Notes: generated by a model not told the origin, from the letters alone. Counted from the first letter of the stretch, positions 12,806-26,078 are shown. The stretch is 64,000 bases of DNA from Macrobrachium rosenbergii (GCF_040412425.1 NC_089788.1:71969720-72033719), one strand, 5' to 3'. Translations and numbers: made by a program.

Positions 12806-13399
12806 TAATTTTCTCATCTTGCTAGTAGATCGCGGCTTAAAAATGTGACGAACTTTTCATGGAATACTCTCCATTTTTATTCAGAACACGCAGTATTTCC
12901 AGTGATGAAGAAAGAGATTTCATCACTTAGTGTGCATATATTTTACCTGTTGAATAGAATTTTACAGTTTATGTGATGTTTGTTGCGAAGCTTTCAGATT
13001 TGCAACAGAAGATATATTTTCAAATGTATCCCTAACTCTTTTAAATTGCAGAAACATTCGCCTTTCTTTTTTACTTTTCTTTATAGATATGGTGATAATC
13101 ATCAGTCATCTACGCTGTGTCCTAACCTGTCAGTTACGGAGAAAACTTATATAAGTTCAGTCCCTTTCTTCAGCGCAAGTTAGCTACTTACAGATCAATC
13201 GATAGAATGATTTAATACATTTGTTGGGCCATGATGTTAGCACTGTATAATTCATGGCCTATTCTGGTCTCCTGGTCGGAGAAAAAGATTAGAATCCCAA
13301 TTACTATTTCAAATCCTGTGGAAATTCACAATCAGAGAGATGGAACGTAAAGAGTAATTCCCCAACCGTCGATATAGAGACATTGTATAGATATTTATA

Positions 13400-13402
<3 letters not shown>
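12803..13402. other. Unassigned sequence
   Basis: No recognisable gene or repeat. Confidence 0.5.
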
Positions 13403-13470
<68 letters not shown>

Positions 13471-13527
13471 AGGACATGATGTCTCCTCGGATGGACTAAT
13501 AAGTCTTTGAGGCATCCTAATCCTTGT

Positions 13528-13606
<79 letters not shown>

Positions 13607-13662
13607 AGCACATGATGTCTCCTCGGATGGACTAATAAGTCTTTGAGACATCTTAATTCTTG

Positions 13663-13720
<58 letters not shown>

Positions 13721-13781
13721 AGTGAGAACATGGTGTCTCCTCAGATGGACTAATAAGTCTTTGAGACATCCTAATCCTTGT

Positions 13782-13816
<35 letters not shown>

Positions 13817-13877
13817 AGTGAGCACATGATGTCTCCTCAGATGGACTAATAAGTCTTTGAGACATCCTAATCCTTGT

Positions 13878-13942
<65 letters not shown>

Positions 13943-14134
13943 AGTGAGCACATGATGTCTCCTCAGATGGATAATAAGTCTTTGAGACATCCTAATCCTT
14001 GTAACTCTCTCTTTCTCTCTCTCCCTCTGTGTGTGTGTGTGTGTGTGTGTGTGAGCACATGATGTCTCCTCGAATGGACTAATAAATCTTTGAGACATCC
14101 TAATTCTTGTAATTCCTTGTAACTCTCTCTCTCT
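13403..14134. repeat. Compound array: six 62-bp units alternating with (CT)n
   Basis: Six copies of a unit with CACATGATGTCTCCTCGGAT, GGACTAATAAGTCTTTGAG and ACATCCTAATCCTTGTAA start near 13467, 13604, 13718, 13813, 13940 and 14050. CT tracts of 15 to 73 bp separate them; before the last unit the tract changes to (GT)n. Unit text is far more conserved than tract length, so the array grew by unequal exchange while the CT tracts slipped independently. Minus-strand open frames up to 193 codons are repeat read-through. Confidence 0.95.

Positions 14135-15620
<1,486 letters not shown>

Positions 15621-15689
<69 letters not shown>
15621..15689. repeat. (CT)n microsatellite
   Basis: Perfect CT dinucleotides. 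Confidence 0.98.
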
Positions 15690-15693
<4 letters not shown>

Positions 15694-15819
15694 AGCGATC
15701 AGTAATTTTTTTTTTGTATTGAACTCTACGAGCCGTAAATTTGATCTCTAACAGGTAAATTGCACTGATAATGGTTTAAAGTAATATTCTTTTCTATATA
15801 TACCGTAGGACGTCATCAG

Positions 15820-15845
15820 TAGGAATGCTTTTTATTCATAATATG

Positions 15846-15903
<58 letters not shown>
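15820..15903. repeat. (CT)n microsatellite with a shared 5' flank
   Basis: TAGGAATGCTTTTTATTCA and TAATATGATATT precede the CT tract (15850-15903), matching the flank at 12696-12725. The downstream flanks of the two tracts differ. Confidence 0.93.
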
Positions 15904-15906
<3 letters not shown>

Positions 15907-16100
15907 CTGAGAACTCCAGTTACCGAAAGACAGCATGTTTAATCTAAAACCTTTTTACCCGTATTTATCGCATGAAGGTATTCATTTACAAGAAAGACGG
16001 ACTGGTGTCACGATTTTAAAAGGTAAATTAGCAGGTATTTTATTATTTTGGTATATTGCAGCAGTATTTCATTGTGATGTATGCGATGCGTTACTGTGAA

Positions 16101-16102
<2 letters not shown>

Positions 16103-16177
<75 letters not shown>
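16103..16177. repeat. (GA)n microsatellite
   Basis: Perfect GA dinucleotides, about 75 bp. Confidence 0.98.
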
Positions 16178-16181
<4 letters not shown>

Positions 16182-17326
16182 ACATAGAAATTCACTCTGT
16201 ATTTGTATGTACAAAGATTATAAATACCGTAGAGTCCGTATTTTTATCAACAGACAAAAAAAAAATATCTGAGATGAATAAATATTGTAGCATGGTATTT
16301 ATTTGCATACACACAAAAAAATCTAAAACTATAAAACTAAATGATTTTTAATAAATATACGGTATCAGATTAGTGAAAGTGAGAAAAACCTCTATAGTTG
16401 ATAACTCAAAACTACTCTCGAGTTCATTTGTTGTAGATTTGCCGTATTGATTAAAGTATCAAACTACCGTTAAAGTTGAGTAGAATGAATGATGTGGCTA
16501 TATGTGAGTGATTTTTCAAAAAAAGCAGAACATATATAACCAATGTTTTTATTGGGTTATCGGATTTTACTTCCTGTTTGTTTGGGGTTAAATATCAAAT
16601 AATAAATGTGAGGACTATATGGAAGTATACTTTTTTATGGTATGGTCTTAGGCATGAATTTTATCAAGTAATGTATCGTTAAAAGGGTAATTTATTCGAA
16701 AATAAAAATTCGTTTTGTAATTATCGATTTTATTTTAAAAAGTTCAAAATAGCATTTCAGCCTATGTGAGTATATAGAATTATACCGATCACAGTCAAGA
16801 AGTTTGTGAGACAAACTAGGATCATAATTTTAGCCAGATCATATCTCAGTGGTTTTGCCAATTTCAGACTTGAAGGCCAAGTGCATTACGACTATCTACA
16901 CTTGATGTGTTTCCGACGAAAGAGTTTATCCGTAATAAATCTGACCCTACTTTAACTGTGGTATAACGATATTTCTGAATTCGTTTTCATTAATTATATC
17001 AGTCGTTGAACATGTATTGATATGATTATCAAATGCGTCATCTATTTGAAGTTGGAAGTTGTTCCTGGCACTCATTCTTATTTCTTTTTTGGGATAACTG
17101 TGGGCGTCCACCATCCCCTCATTACTTCCTACAAATAGGTTCTCTTTGGTTCGGTTTGTTATTTTGTCTTAGCAGAAATGAGAAAAACACTTTCTTGAAT
17201 TTCACGAAATTTGTACCAATTATGGGCCTCGTGACTAGCAACAAGTTATTCGAGTTTGGAAGAGATCCGAATCTTGTTTAGGGAACACTTTCTTTTTATC
17301 TTTTTTGCGGGAGGAATTATTGATTC
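16178..17326. other. Unassigned AT-rich sequence
   Basis: No repeat family or gene seen. An 82-codon open frame at 17033-17281 resembles nothing I know. Confidence 0.5.
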
Positions 17327-17664
17327 CCAACCTGGGCGGAAACCGTATGGGGTAGAGCTGTCAGTGCACCTCATGCGGCGCACTGTAGGCATTACGTGAG
17401 GTTCTTTGCAGCACCCCTTCGTCCCCTAGCTGCAACCCCTTTCATTCCTTTTATTTTACCTCCGTTCGCATTCGCTTTCTTCTATCTTACTTTCCACCCT
17501 TTCTTAGCAATTGTTTCATAGTGCAAGTACGAGTTTTCCTCCTGTTACACCTTTAAAACCTTTCGACTATCAATTTTCCATTTCAGCGCTGAATGACTTC
17601 ATAGGTCCCAGCGCTTGGCCTTTGTCCAAAATTCTGTATTCCATTCCATTCCAACCTTGGCGGA
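17327..17664 (+). mobile_element. SINE-like retroposon with (ATTCC)n tail, copy 1, with target-site duplication
   Basis: The body (17341-17650) matches 44972-45295. Shared blocks include GCGGCGCACTGTAGGCATTA, CCCCTAGCTGCAACCCCTTT, TTTTCCTCCTGTTACACCTT, and GGTCCCAGCGCTTGGCCTTT. It ends in ATTCC pentanucleotides. Flanks carry a 14-bp direct repeat, CCAACCTGGGCGGA (17327-17340) and CCAACCTTGGCGGA (17651-17664), with one mismatch, as expected from target-primed insertion. I see no convincing pol III A and B boxes, so it could be a LINE 3' end or a SINE of another promoter type. Such sequence is, from memory, abundant in shrimp. Confidence 0.82.
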
Positions 17665-18542
17665 GTTTTGCGAAGTCCTTAAACTCCCGTTTTAGTTATG
17701 ATTGTAGCATCGGTGGGCCAATTTGTGTGCTATTGGGCTATTCCGGGTGACGGATTGTTATGATATTAACGCTGTCATACCGTGGGCAGCCTGGGTACCT
17801 TGGTCTTCCAGTCTAGAATTATAATTATGTTTCTTGAGCAAATGCTCAAGCACATTGTTCATAGTTTCACTCTTGTTTACATATTAGTTCAACATCTAGT
17901 GAGATTTTTTATGAATTATATTGTTTAATTTTTCTTAAGAATTACATCTTAACGGGACATTTATTATTACACGTAATATAATCGGGATTCTTTTTCTCCT
18001 CTGCGTTTTCATTCTGCTCTTTCGGCCTGATTAGGGAAAATTTATGCTTTTTAATAAGAAGAATACGTAAAATTTTTCCCTCATTCTTGTTCATTTAGTG
18101 CAATACTTATTTCATGTATTGCATTTTTCAATAAATCTATTTGAGGCATCGTATTTAATCCAGTTATTGAAGTTTTATTTTTTAATTCTCAACTGACGCT
18201 CTTTCTTCTGTTTATTTATTTGAATCAAGCATTGCTAATGTACTGAAATATTACTGTTCGTGTCTTAATTCTTTTTCACAATCTTTTTCACATTTGAATA
18301 CTTAAGTTATGTTTCACCGGATTTTGTCATCCTCACTTTGGTGCTAAAAGTTAAAACTGACACCCATAAAGAATTCTGCAATTCAGATTGCTTTGGCGAT
18401 GTGAAAGAAATGGGTGTGTCATTTTTACTTTGTTCGGAAAGTAAAATGTAAAATTGAGGGAAGAGAAAAAATGAAAATTTTGATGAAAAACTTCAAAAGA
18501 AATTCTGGAAAGTATTTTTTTGGCCGAAAAAAACATTCACTA
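17665..18542. other. Unassigned sequence
   Basis: T-rich. No gene or repeat recognised. Confidence 0.5.
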
Positions 18543-18774
18543 TTTGTTACAATGTTTCAAGATAAAAGGCTAGTGTCGTGGCTTGCTACTCAGATGTCGC
18601 GGGTTCGCGTCTCCCCCAGGGCGATGAAAAATCACTGGCTCTGTATCATGATCAGTACTGCTGCAGTGTGGGGTCTGCGGTGGGAGGTTGAAACCAACAT
18701 TCTTTGGAAGCTTGAATTTCAAGTCAATGGCCCCTTTGGTGTGCTTGTTCCGTGTGAATAGGTTTCGTCTACTG

Positions 18775-18840
<66 letters not shown>

Positions 18841-18859
18841 TTGTTAAAATGTTTCAAGA
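18543..18859 (+). mobile_element. tRNA-like SINE with (AAT)n tail, copy 1, with target-site duplication
   Basis: The body starts about 18563. A tRNA-like head carries GCTAGTGTCGTGGC and B-box-like GGGTTCGCGTCTC (about 18600). The body continues with CCAGGGCGATGAAAAATCAC, CTGCAGTGTGGGGTCTGC, TTGGAAGCTTGAATTTCAAG and ends in a 63-bp AAT tract (about 18777-18839). A 20-bp direct repeat with one mismatch (TTTGTTACAATGTTTCAAGA at 18543-18562, TTTGTTAAAATGTTTCAAGA at 18840-18859) brackets body plus AAT tract, proving that the AAT tract arrived with the element. Other copies are at 50907 (plus) and 62884 (minus, truncated). Confidence 0.88.
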
Positions 18860-21760
18860 CAAGAAAAGCAAAATTGTTCAGGTCGATTTTCTGGAGTGCT
18901 GAAATGAGGTATTTCGATGTAGGTATTTAGGTAAACAGTATGATTCATTTACGTTGACTTATGTGCACATTTTCTTTGGTTCCTGGAATAATCCCAGAAC
19001 GATTGTATATTGACTAATGCAATGGCAGAGCCAAATAATTTACATCCAGAAATGTGAATGAAATCTAAAACTATTATTAATGAGCATCTGATGCAAGAGT
19101 AATTAGGTTTTTTAGAATATCGCATGTATTGAAAAGCTTTGCCACATATCTTTTCCATTAACTACATTATAAGTACATAATTACCTTTTAATGGTGTTTT
19201 CTTTAGATTAAAACCTGCCCACAAACATTACTTGTTTTTGCAGTTCGTTCGTCGTGGCTTAAATCATTAGTACCATCCCTGACGTAAAGCATATTCTTAG
19301 TGAATTAGCATTTAACAGGAACAATATGTCATTGTTCATTTTAAGCAGTTTCAGTGATTCATGACTTATCTTGCCTCATTACCATAAGTTCATCAGTAAT
19401 CCTTTTTTCTTCGCCATGTTCAGGACACTAATTATACCTATATATTGGTTATGAATATTAATTAATAACCATTAGGTTATTCTGAAATCCGTTTGCCCTC
19501 AAGACGAGCATTGAGTGACAGTTAAATACTAAAAGCTGAATCGAATGACAGTTAAATACGAATTGTAGCTGAGAAACGTATTGTAAATATTAATCCATGT
19601 AGAAGTGTGTGTTGATATATTGCATTACGTATTATATTCGAAGTAATGAAATCAGTATTTTTGCATGAAATGTTTCCTTAAAAGTGAGCTTTAGCTGCGT
19701 AAGGCTGCTGTTCTTAGGATTAGTAATTACTCGAAGACGAAGATTTTCGTCAATGCTTTCTCTGTTCGCTGATCAAGATGACGTATTGCGTTATAAGGTT
19801 CCCCCTCTCTCGTATTACTGTTTATATTACCGTTCTGCGAATTACACGTTTGCGTTAGTATTGAATGCGACAGATGCACTTCGGTGAAAAATTGCACTGT
19901 TGTTAATTATCTGGGTAATAAAGAACTAAATACACTCTTCCTGATATTAATTAATATGTTACCAACTAGTAATGAAATACTGGTTACTGCGTGGAATGTC
20001 CTCGAATCGTCAAATGGAACGTTTATTCCATTGTCAGAGATATATACTTTAAATTATCAAATTAATTAAGAATACTTTCAGAATAGTTGAAAGTGCCTGC
20101 CGGCAAAATCCTTTACTTAGAAGTTACAACGTTCGAGAAGTATTTGACTTCGGAATTCTTCATGAAATAGTTTCACATAGAATTCTCCAGGAGCAGTTCA
20201 GCATCACTGTAATCTGTTTCAGAGATGGAATTCGTGGTGAAGAAATTGTCCCCTGCTTTTGTCTATGAACTAGTTGGAATAAATATAAAATGCTGTCATC
20301 CTTGACACTGAGAGAAGGGATGGCGTGCTGCCTAAACATTTTAATGTTCCTGCTAATTTAAATACGAGTTAGTTGGCGTTTGCGGGTAGATTTTCTTTCT
20401 CTCGCCCTAGTGACTTGTTTTATTTAAAAAAGAAGTCCTTTTTCTGTGGCATTACCATTTAAGACTTTTACGCCCCTTGTAAATAATAACACCAGACCTC
20501 AGCGCCAATAAGATAATCATCTTTGACCTCCGCTAACATCAGTAAAAAAGATAATTATGATTTTGCCTTCCGCTCAAGAAACTAAAATCTTAGCGCTTGC
20601 CAACGATTCATGCCTCCACAAAGAAGTTCCTATAGCATTTATTTAGCTCAGGTAGGAAACTTCTAGAATGACCTATGAAATGAGAGTAACAACAAAATTT
20701 ATATAAAAAAAATTCACAATAATTGACATTTGAAAGGAAGGTAATAAAAAAGTTGATTGTATCGTTTATTAGCCAGATTGTAATTAATCAAGATTTTTTT
20801 TTTATTTCACTGACATTCGAATGCCATAGATTTTAGACATCGATTACATATTTACAGGTTTGAACAATTAATTGCCGGATCAGAGAGATGAAAAAACAGG
20901 GACTTGCATGTCATTTTATTGAAAGGATAATGTCAAAGAAGGACGTTTGAAATTTCCTGAAAATCAAAATGAAAATCGAAAAAGTTTTGTTGGTGTCACA
21001 TTCATTTTGGAATAAAGATGTGAATTATTTCCGTGGTCCTTCTTGGCTGGACGCTGATTCCAGAAGTCAATAAAATTTTAGTAATTTTGCTGGAAAAAGA
21101 AAGCGTTGAATTTTACGCTTCATCGTTATTCTGATGTTGTTCAAATATGGACGTGATGGAAAATAATTAAGCGTGCTCATGTTCGACAAACAGCCATTTT
21201 TATACAAAATTCTGGAACGGAATAATGATCAATTAGTGTTGCTTTTGCTTCAAAGACGCTGTCATTCGATGATAGTTCCGTATTGCAATTCCCCCGAAAA
21301 ACCCGTATCTAGGGCAACTAAACATTATACATGTTGTAACTGTTGTAGAAATTGCGTTTTATAATATGTAATGGGTTATTTGCACTTTTAGGTGTCAAAA
21401 TATAAGTCAGTTCGGAATATCTGCTAAACTGGCTGGCTTATCAGATGCAGTTCATTCATCTGTTATTCTGTACTAATTTTAAACTTGCATCTGGTGGCCA
21501 CGCTAGAGATCTTTAGCTGAAAATTCTAAAGCAAAATATTGTTTAATGTATTCTTATGACATTTCTCGTATATTAGAATGACATATATATACTATTGCAT
21601 CAGAAATGGTGCAAAAGTCAGCACCATTTTTTAACTGAAACTTCAACTGATTTCTGACAGGTATTGATTATTATTATTGTTGGTGTTGTTGTTGCTATTA
21701 TTGCTAAGAAATTCACAATCTCGTGAAAAGCAGTTGTGTAATAGATATCCACAGTTATGT
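18860..21760. other. Longest repeat-poor interval, no gene recognised
   Basis: About 2.9 kb without microsatellites or known repeats. Two small open frames (19684-19887 and 19884-20069, overlapping by 4 nt) have no family features. Exons with short coding segments could hide here; nothing seen supports one. Confidence 0.45.
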
Positions 21761-21943
21761 AGTAAATTGTATTACTACGTAAAAGACAAAAAAGATTTTA
21801 GAACACCTGAACGGTGTTCCTCGTCAGTGTTTACTATAAAATACCATATTTTAACGTGTTTTAGCGTTAAACAGTAATGGGGAACCACTCAGGTGTTCGA
21901 AATTCATTTTTTGTTTATCTTTTACATAGTAATTCAATTTACT
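21761..21943. mobile_element. 183-bp inverted-repeat (foldback, MITE-like) element
   Basis: The left arm 21761-21820 (AGTAAATTGTATTACTACGT ... GAACACCTGAACGGTGTTCC) pairs with the right arm 21881-21943 (GGAACCACTCAGGTGTTCGA ... ATAGTAATTCAATTTACT), about 85 % complementary over roughly 60 bp, around a 60-bp centre. The arms extend to the outer ends, as in a foldback element or short MITE. I could not identify a clear target duplication. Confidence 0.75.
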
Positions 21944-22511
21944 ATATAATTGTCGATTTTTATTACACACTATTATTATTTGCATCGACAGTGACATGGT
22001 ATTCGGAATAGGGTATCACCATTTCACCTGCGCCCAGCTGTTTAACTCCCTACTCCCTTGACTAGATGCATGAGGTGATTAATTTTGCAATTACCCGATA
22101 AAGACCATGAATACATTATCAAGTTCTCCACTGCCTCTCGGTATCACTCTTAAAATAGGACTGAGTTTTTTAAATTATTAAGTAAGATGGGAGAGTGACG
22201 TCAAGGGGACTTCATATTTTATACACTGAATTTTTGCGGATGTTGTATTTTGCGTTCTAGTTGCACTGGGTGGTAGATTTTGATAATATTTTTATAACAT
22301 TTTATGAAAATTGAGTATTTTATTCTACTGATTTTATACTCATCATTGTTGGTTGCAATTTAGGATTTGAACCTTAAAAGCGACATACTAAAGACTACTG
22401 ATATATATAGCTGAGGTATAGTTTTATAGCTTCTATTTATTATAAAAAAAAATTGCATTTTTCATAATTTGCGACATGTTTCTTGAATTAATAGTGTATT
22501 TGACATTGTAG
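21944..22511. other. Unassigned sequence with one CRE-like octamer
   Basis: TGACGTCA at 22196-22203. Nothing else recognised. Confidence 0.45.
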
Positions 22512-22661
22512 GAATATGGAAATTCTTTTATTGTAGCTTTTGACGTCTATAAGACATTTGACTGTGTCGGAGAAGACATGTTATCCGGACTTCCAGCTAA
22601 GAGATCTCGTCTTTCTCTTCGTAAATTCTTTCTTTGTAGATTTTTCCTTACATCAGCTTAA
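22512..22661 (+). pseudogene. Reverse transcriptase fragment, motif A (LINE fossil B)
   Basis: A 49-codon open stretch contains IVAFDVYKTFDCVGED followed by LSGLPAKR and LSLRKFFLCRFF. It fits the catalytic motif A (A-F/L-D-x-x-K-A-F-D-x-V) and following helix of Jockey/CR1-type non-LTR reverse transcriptases. The invariant Asp is present. It ends at TAA 22659-22661 and the downstream motif B region is not recognisable, so it is a remnant. Confidence 0.7.
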
Positions 22662-22784
22662 ATAAGTTGTTTACGGAATGATATCTGTTCCGTTTTCATT
22701 TTCAGCAATACTAATCAAGATTCTCTTCTCTTACCTATAGTTTCTTTTTTTTTTTTTTTAGTCTTTTAACTAACCACCTTCAAC

Positions 22785-22806
22785 AGTCTGTCTGTCTGTC
22801 TGTCTG
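22785..22806. repeat. (TCTG)n tetranucleotide run
   Basis: Five TCTG units. Confidence 0.9.
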
Positions 22807-22847
22807 TTCTCCTTAAGGTACAGTCTTGCTCAGGCATCCTGTGTTAG

Positions 22848-23968
22848 TTTTCAGTCAGTTATAGATTTCATTCAAAACTATTGTCAAGATTTATACCCAT
22901 TGGACATAATAGTGTACCTACTTAGCCCCCTGAGATATCAGATATTTAGACTCCGTTCGAAGGAAATGTTAGGTTTCAGTCAGTTATAGATTACATTCAA
23001 AACAATTGTCAAGATTTATAACCATTAGACATAATAGTATACCTACTTTGCCCCTGATATATCAGATATTTAGACTCCGTTCGAAGGAAATGTTAGGTTT
23101 CAGTCAATTATAGATTACATTCAAAACTATTGTCAAAATTTATACCCATTGGACATAATAGTGTACCTACTTAGCCCCCTGAGATATCAGATATTTAGAC
23201 TCCGTCCGAAGGAAATATTAGGTTTCAGTCAGTTATAGATTACATTCTAAACAATTGTCAAGATTTATAACCATTAGAAATAATAGTATACCTACTTTGG
23301 CCCTGATATATCAGATATTTAGACTCCGTCCGAAGGAAAGGTTAGGTTTCAGTCAATTATAGATTGCATTCAAAACTATTGTCGAGATTTATACTCATAA
23401 GACATAATAGTGTACCTGCTTTGCCCCCTGATATATCAGATATTTAGACTCCGTTCGAAGGAAATATTAAGTTTCAGTCAGTTATAGATTACATTCTAAA
23501 AAATTGTCAAGATTTATACCCATTAGACATAATAGTGTACCTACTTTGGCCCTGATATATCAGATATTTAGACGCCGTCCGAAGGAAAGGTTAGGTTTCA
23601 GTCAATTATAGATTGCATTCAAAACTATTGTCGAGATTTATACCCATTAGACATAATAGTGTACCTACTTTGGCCCCCTAAGATATCAGATATTTAGACT
23701 CCGTCCGAAGGAAATGTTAGGTTTCAGTCAGTTATAGATTACATTCAAAACTATTGTCGAGATTTATACCCATTAGACATAATAGTGTACCTACTTTTGC
23801 CCCCTGATATATCAGATATTTAGATTCCGTCCGAAGGAAATGTTAGGTTTCAGTCAGTTATAGATTACATTCAAAACTATTGTCGAGATTTATACCCATT
23901 AGACATAATAGTGTACCTACTTTTGCCCCCTGATATATCAGATACTTAGACTCCGTCCGAAGGAAATA
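22848..23968. repeat. Nine-unit satellite array, about 124-bp period
   Basis: Units begin with GTTTCAGTCAGTTATAGATT near 22848, 22973, 23097, 23222, 23346, 23471, 23595, 23721 and 23847. Each contains ACATAATAGTGTACCTAC, GATATATCAGATATTTAGAC and CCGTCCGAAGGAAATGTTAG. Units 1 and 3 share CATTGGACATAAT and GAGATATCAG while 2 and 4 share AATAGTATACC and GATATATCAG, so the left part is an AB-AB dimer repeat. Units 8 and 9 are nearly identical. Confidence 0.95.
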
Positions 23969-24113
23969 TCATCTAGTTTCTGGCTTGCTTACATGATGTC
24001 CTTGAGAAGATCACTTTCAGGGTCCTGCGCTCTCTGTTTGATTCGGCAGAGGAAATTTGGCTTTTCTTTATAGTGCTCAGGACAACGGGAAATGGGTCTC
24101 GAATTCTGGCCAC

Positions 24114-24166
24114 TCTTCTTCTTCTTCTTCTTCTTCTTCTTCTTCTTCTTCTTCTTCTTCTTCTTC
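24114..24166. repeat. (TTC)n trinucleotide microsatellite
   Basis: About seventeen perfect units. Open frames here are poly-Ser, poly-Phe or poly-Lys. Confidence 0.98.
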
Positions 24167-24607
24167 AACTGGATTTCTCTTATTTTTGTTAGTGTCTGTG
24201 CCAGAGTGGTATCAGATTCAGGACAACCATTACTGGCCGGCAAACACGGGTTCTATATTTTTACTATTTGTTATCTGGCTTTAACGAGATATTAAGAAGT
24301 TAAAACCTTCACTGACGTATTTTTAGATCATTTACGGTCGCTTGTTAACTTTGATCCGGAAATTAAAATAAGTTTAATGAACTTAACGACTATTCTCGTT
24401 AATTAGTTCAGTCTTTTTTTTCCGTACGTTAAGCTCTTAAATTCCTCAGTAGTAAAGTTAATGTTCTCGTAGGGGAAACGAATTATACGATTGCCTAGCG
24501 ACGAATATTCTCAAATCCCGCGAGAGAGTTGTAGTTTATATAAAAATATCAAAATGAATCGAGGAAACGTTTCTCTTGATATGTATAATTGAAATTGCAT
24601 GCAAAAT
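24167..24607. other. Unassigned sequence
   Basis: Nothing recognised. Confidence 0.5.
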
Positions 24608-25013
24608 AAACAAGTAATAAATGCGCCGAAGTTTCTTCGGCGCAATCGAGATTTCTGTACAGCGTATAATCAGGGCCACCGAAAATAGACCTATCTTTCG
24701 GTGGTCTCGGTATAATGCTGTATGAGCCGCGGCCCATGAAACTTTAACCACGGGCTCGGTGGTGGCCTGGCCTATATCGTTGCCAGATGTACGATTATGG
24801 CTAACTTTAACCTTAACTAAAATAAAAACTACTGAGGCTAGAGGGCTGCAATTTGGTATGTTTGATGATTGGAGGGTGGACGATCATCATACTAATTTGC
24901 AGCCCTTAAGCCTCAGTAGGTTTTAAGATCTGAGGACGGACAGAAAGTGCTGGCAGAAAAAAAGTGCGGACGGACAGACAAAGCCGGCACAATAGTTTTC
25001 TTTTTGGAAAACT
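24608..25013 (-). repeat. Multi-hairpin interspersed repeat, copy 3
   Basis: Reverse-orientation, full-length copy. The end hairpin is perfect here: GCGCCGAAG / CTTCGGCGC (24622-24643). CCACCGAAAATAG / TTTCGGTGG follows (24676-24704), then GAGCCGCGGCCCATGA, the central inverted repeat GAGGGCTGCAATT / AATTTGCAGCCC, and AAGCCGGCACAATAGTTTTC. AAAATAA abuts both ends (24603-24609 and 25014-25020), a possible 7-bp target duplication. Confidence 0.88.
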
Positions 25014-25167
25014 AAAATAAGACTTTAATTTTTCGTACTGCCGATATGAATTTTAGATTTTTTTCTATATTAACCAACTTAATGGGCCAACGTCTAACAG
25101 TTCATATATAAACGTTAAAAGTCAAGCCTGAACCTACCAATAATATCAGAATATGGATTCTATGTAT

Positions 25168-25205
25168 AATTTTAGCTGAAATAAAGAAATAAAACCTCTT
25201 AATAA

Positions 25206-25288
<83 letters not shown>

Positions 25289-25346
25289 GATGTTTGCATG
25301 TATGTATGTTTTACACATATATATGTGTGTGTATATATATTATTAT

Positions 25347-25441
<95 letters not shown>

Positions 25442-25473
25442 AAAACATACGTACATGCAAACATAAATTATAC

Positions 25474-25561
<88 letters not shown>

Positions 25562-25620
25562 GTGTATATAACTGTACATATATATGAATTATTAAGAGGT
25601 TTTATTTCTTTATTTCAGCT

Positions 25621-25626
<6 letters not shown>
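25168..25626. repeat. Nested AT-rich palindrome, about 460 bp
   Basis: The outer arms of 47 bp are exact reverse complements: 25168-25214 (AATTTTAGCTGAAATAAAGA ... AATTCATATAT) and 25580-25626. Inside lie an (AT)n tract on each side, an imperfect inner inverted repeat (ATGTTTGCATGTATGTATGTTTT at about 25290-25312 against AAAAACATACGTACATGCAAACAT at about 25441-25464), and GT-rich text opposite an (AC)n tract (25347-25372). The whole stretch could extrude as a cruciform. Three AT tracts (25208-25285, 25372-25438, 25480-25560) account for the unequal arm lengths. Confidence 0.93.
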
Positions 25627-25717
<91 letters not shown>

Positions 25718-25750
25718 CACACACACATATACATACATACATACATACAG
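25627..25750. repeat. (AT)n with (AC)n and (ATAC)n end
   Basis: An 86-bp AT tract abuts the right arm of the palindrome and grades into ACAC and ATAC units. Confidence 0.96.
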
Positions 25751-26078
25751 TATATAATCTATAAAATGAAAAACGTCAGAAAAGTATTCCGAGTCTTATT
25801 TCGTCTCGACAGTTCCGCCTTCCATCAAGGCTCTTCGGGAATCTTTATGGACCAGACAGATTTAAGAAAAATATATTTACATGAAACGAGTTCATTTGCA
25901 TATAAGCAATAACAAGTATTAAAGGACGGTAAATGGTACTTGCGGCTATTACAGTGCATCATAAAACACACTGATGTCTCGCTTACAGTTTGCCAAACAA
26001 ACGTTGGGCAATGTAATGCTATTTACCCCTTTTACGTTGTTTGTTTGACGAATCAGGAACTGAAAATCCTGATGCTTT

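Noticed and set aside
13517..14098. 193-codon minus-strand frame with repeated QRLISP/EETSC text
   Set aside because: It is a read-through of the 62-bp unit plus CT array.
13403..14134. CRISPR-like array of repeats and spacers
   Set aside because: The spacers are (CT)n, not unique sequences, and the DNA is eukaryotic. It is a compound minisatellite.
19684..20069. Two small open frames overlapping by 4 nt, as in an operon
   Set aside because: The sequence is plainly eukaryotic, the peptides show no features and frames of this size occur by chance.
22848..23968. Possible CRISPR or tandem gene array
   Set aside because: Units are contiguous 124-bp satellite copies without spacers or conserved open frame.
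25298..25912. 204-codon open frame
   Set aside because: Mostly AT and AC tracts of the palindrome. The short unique tail has no recognisable domain.
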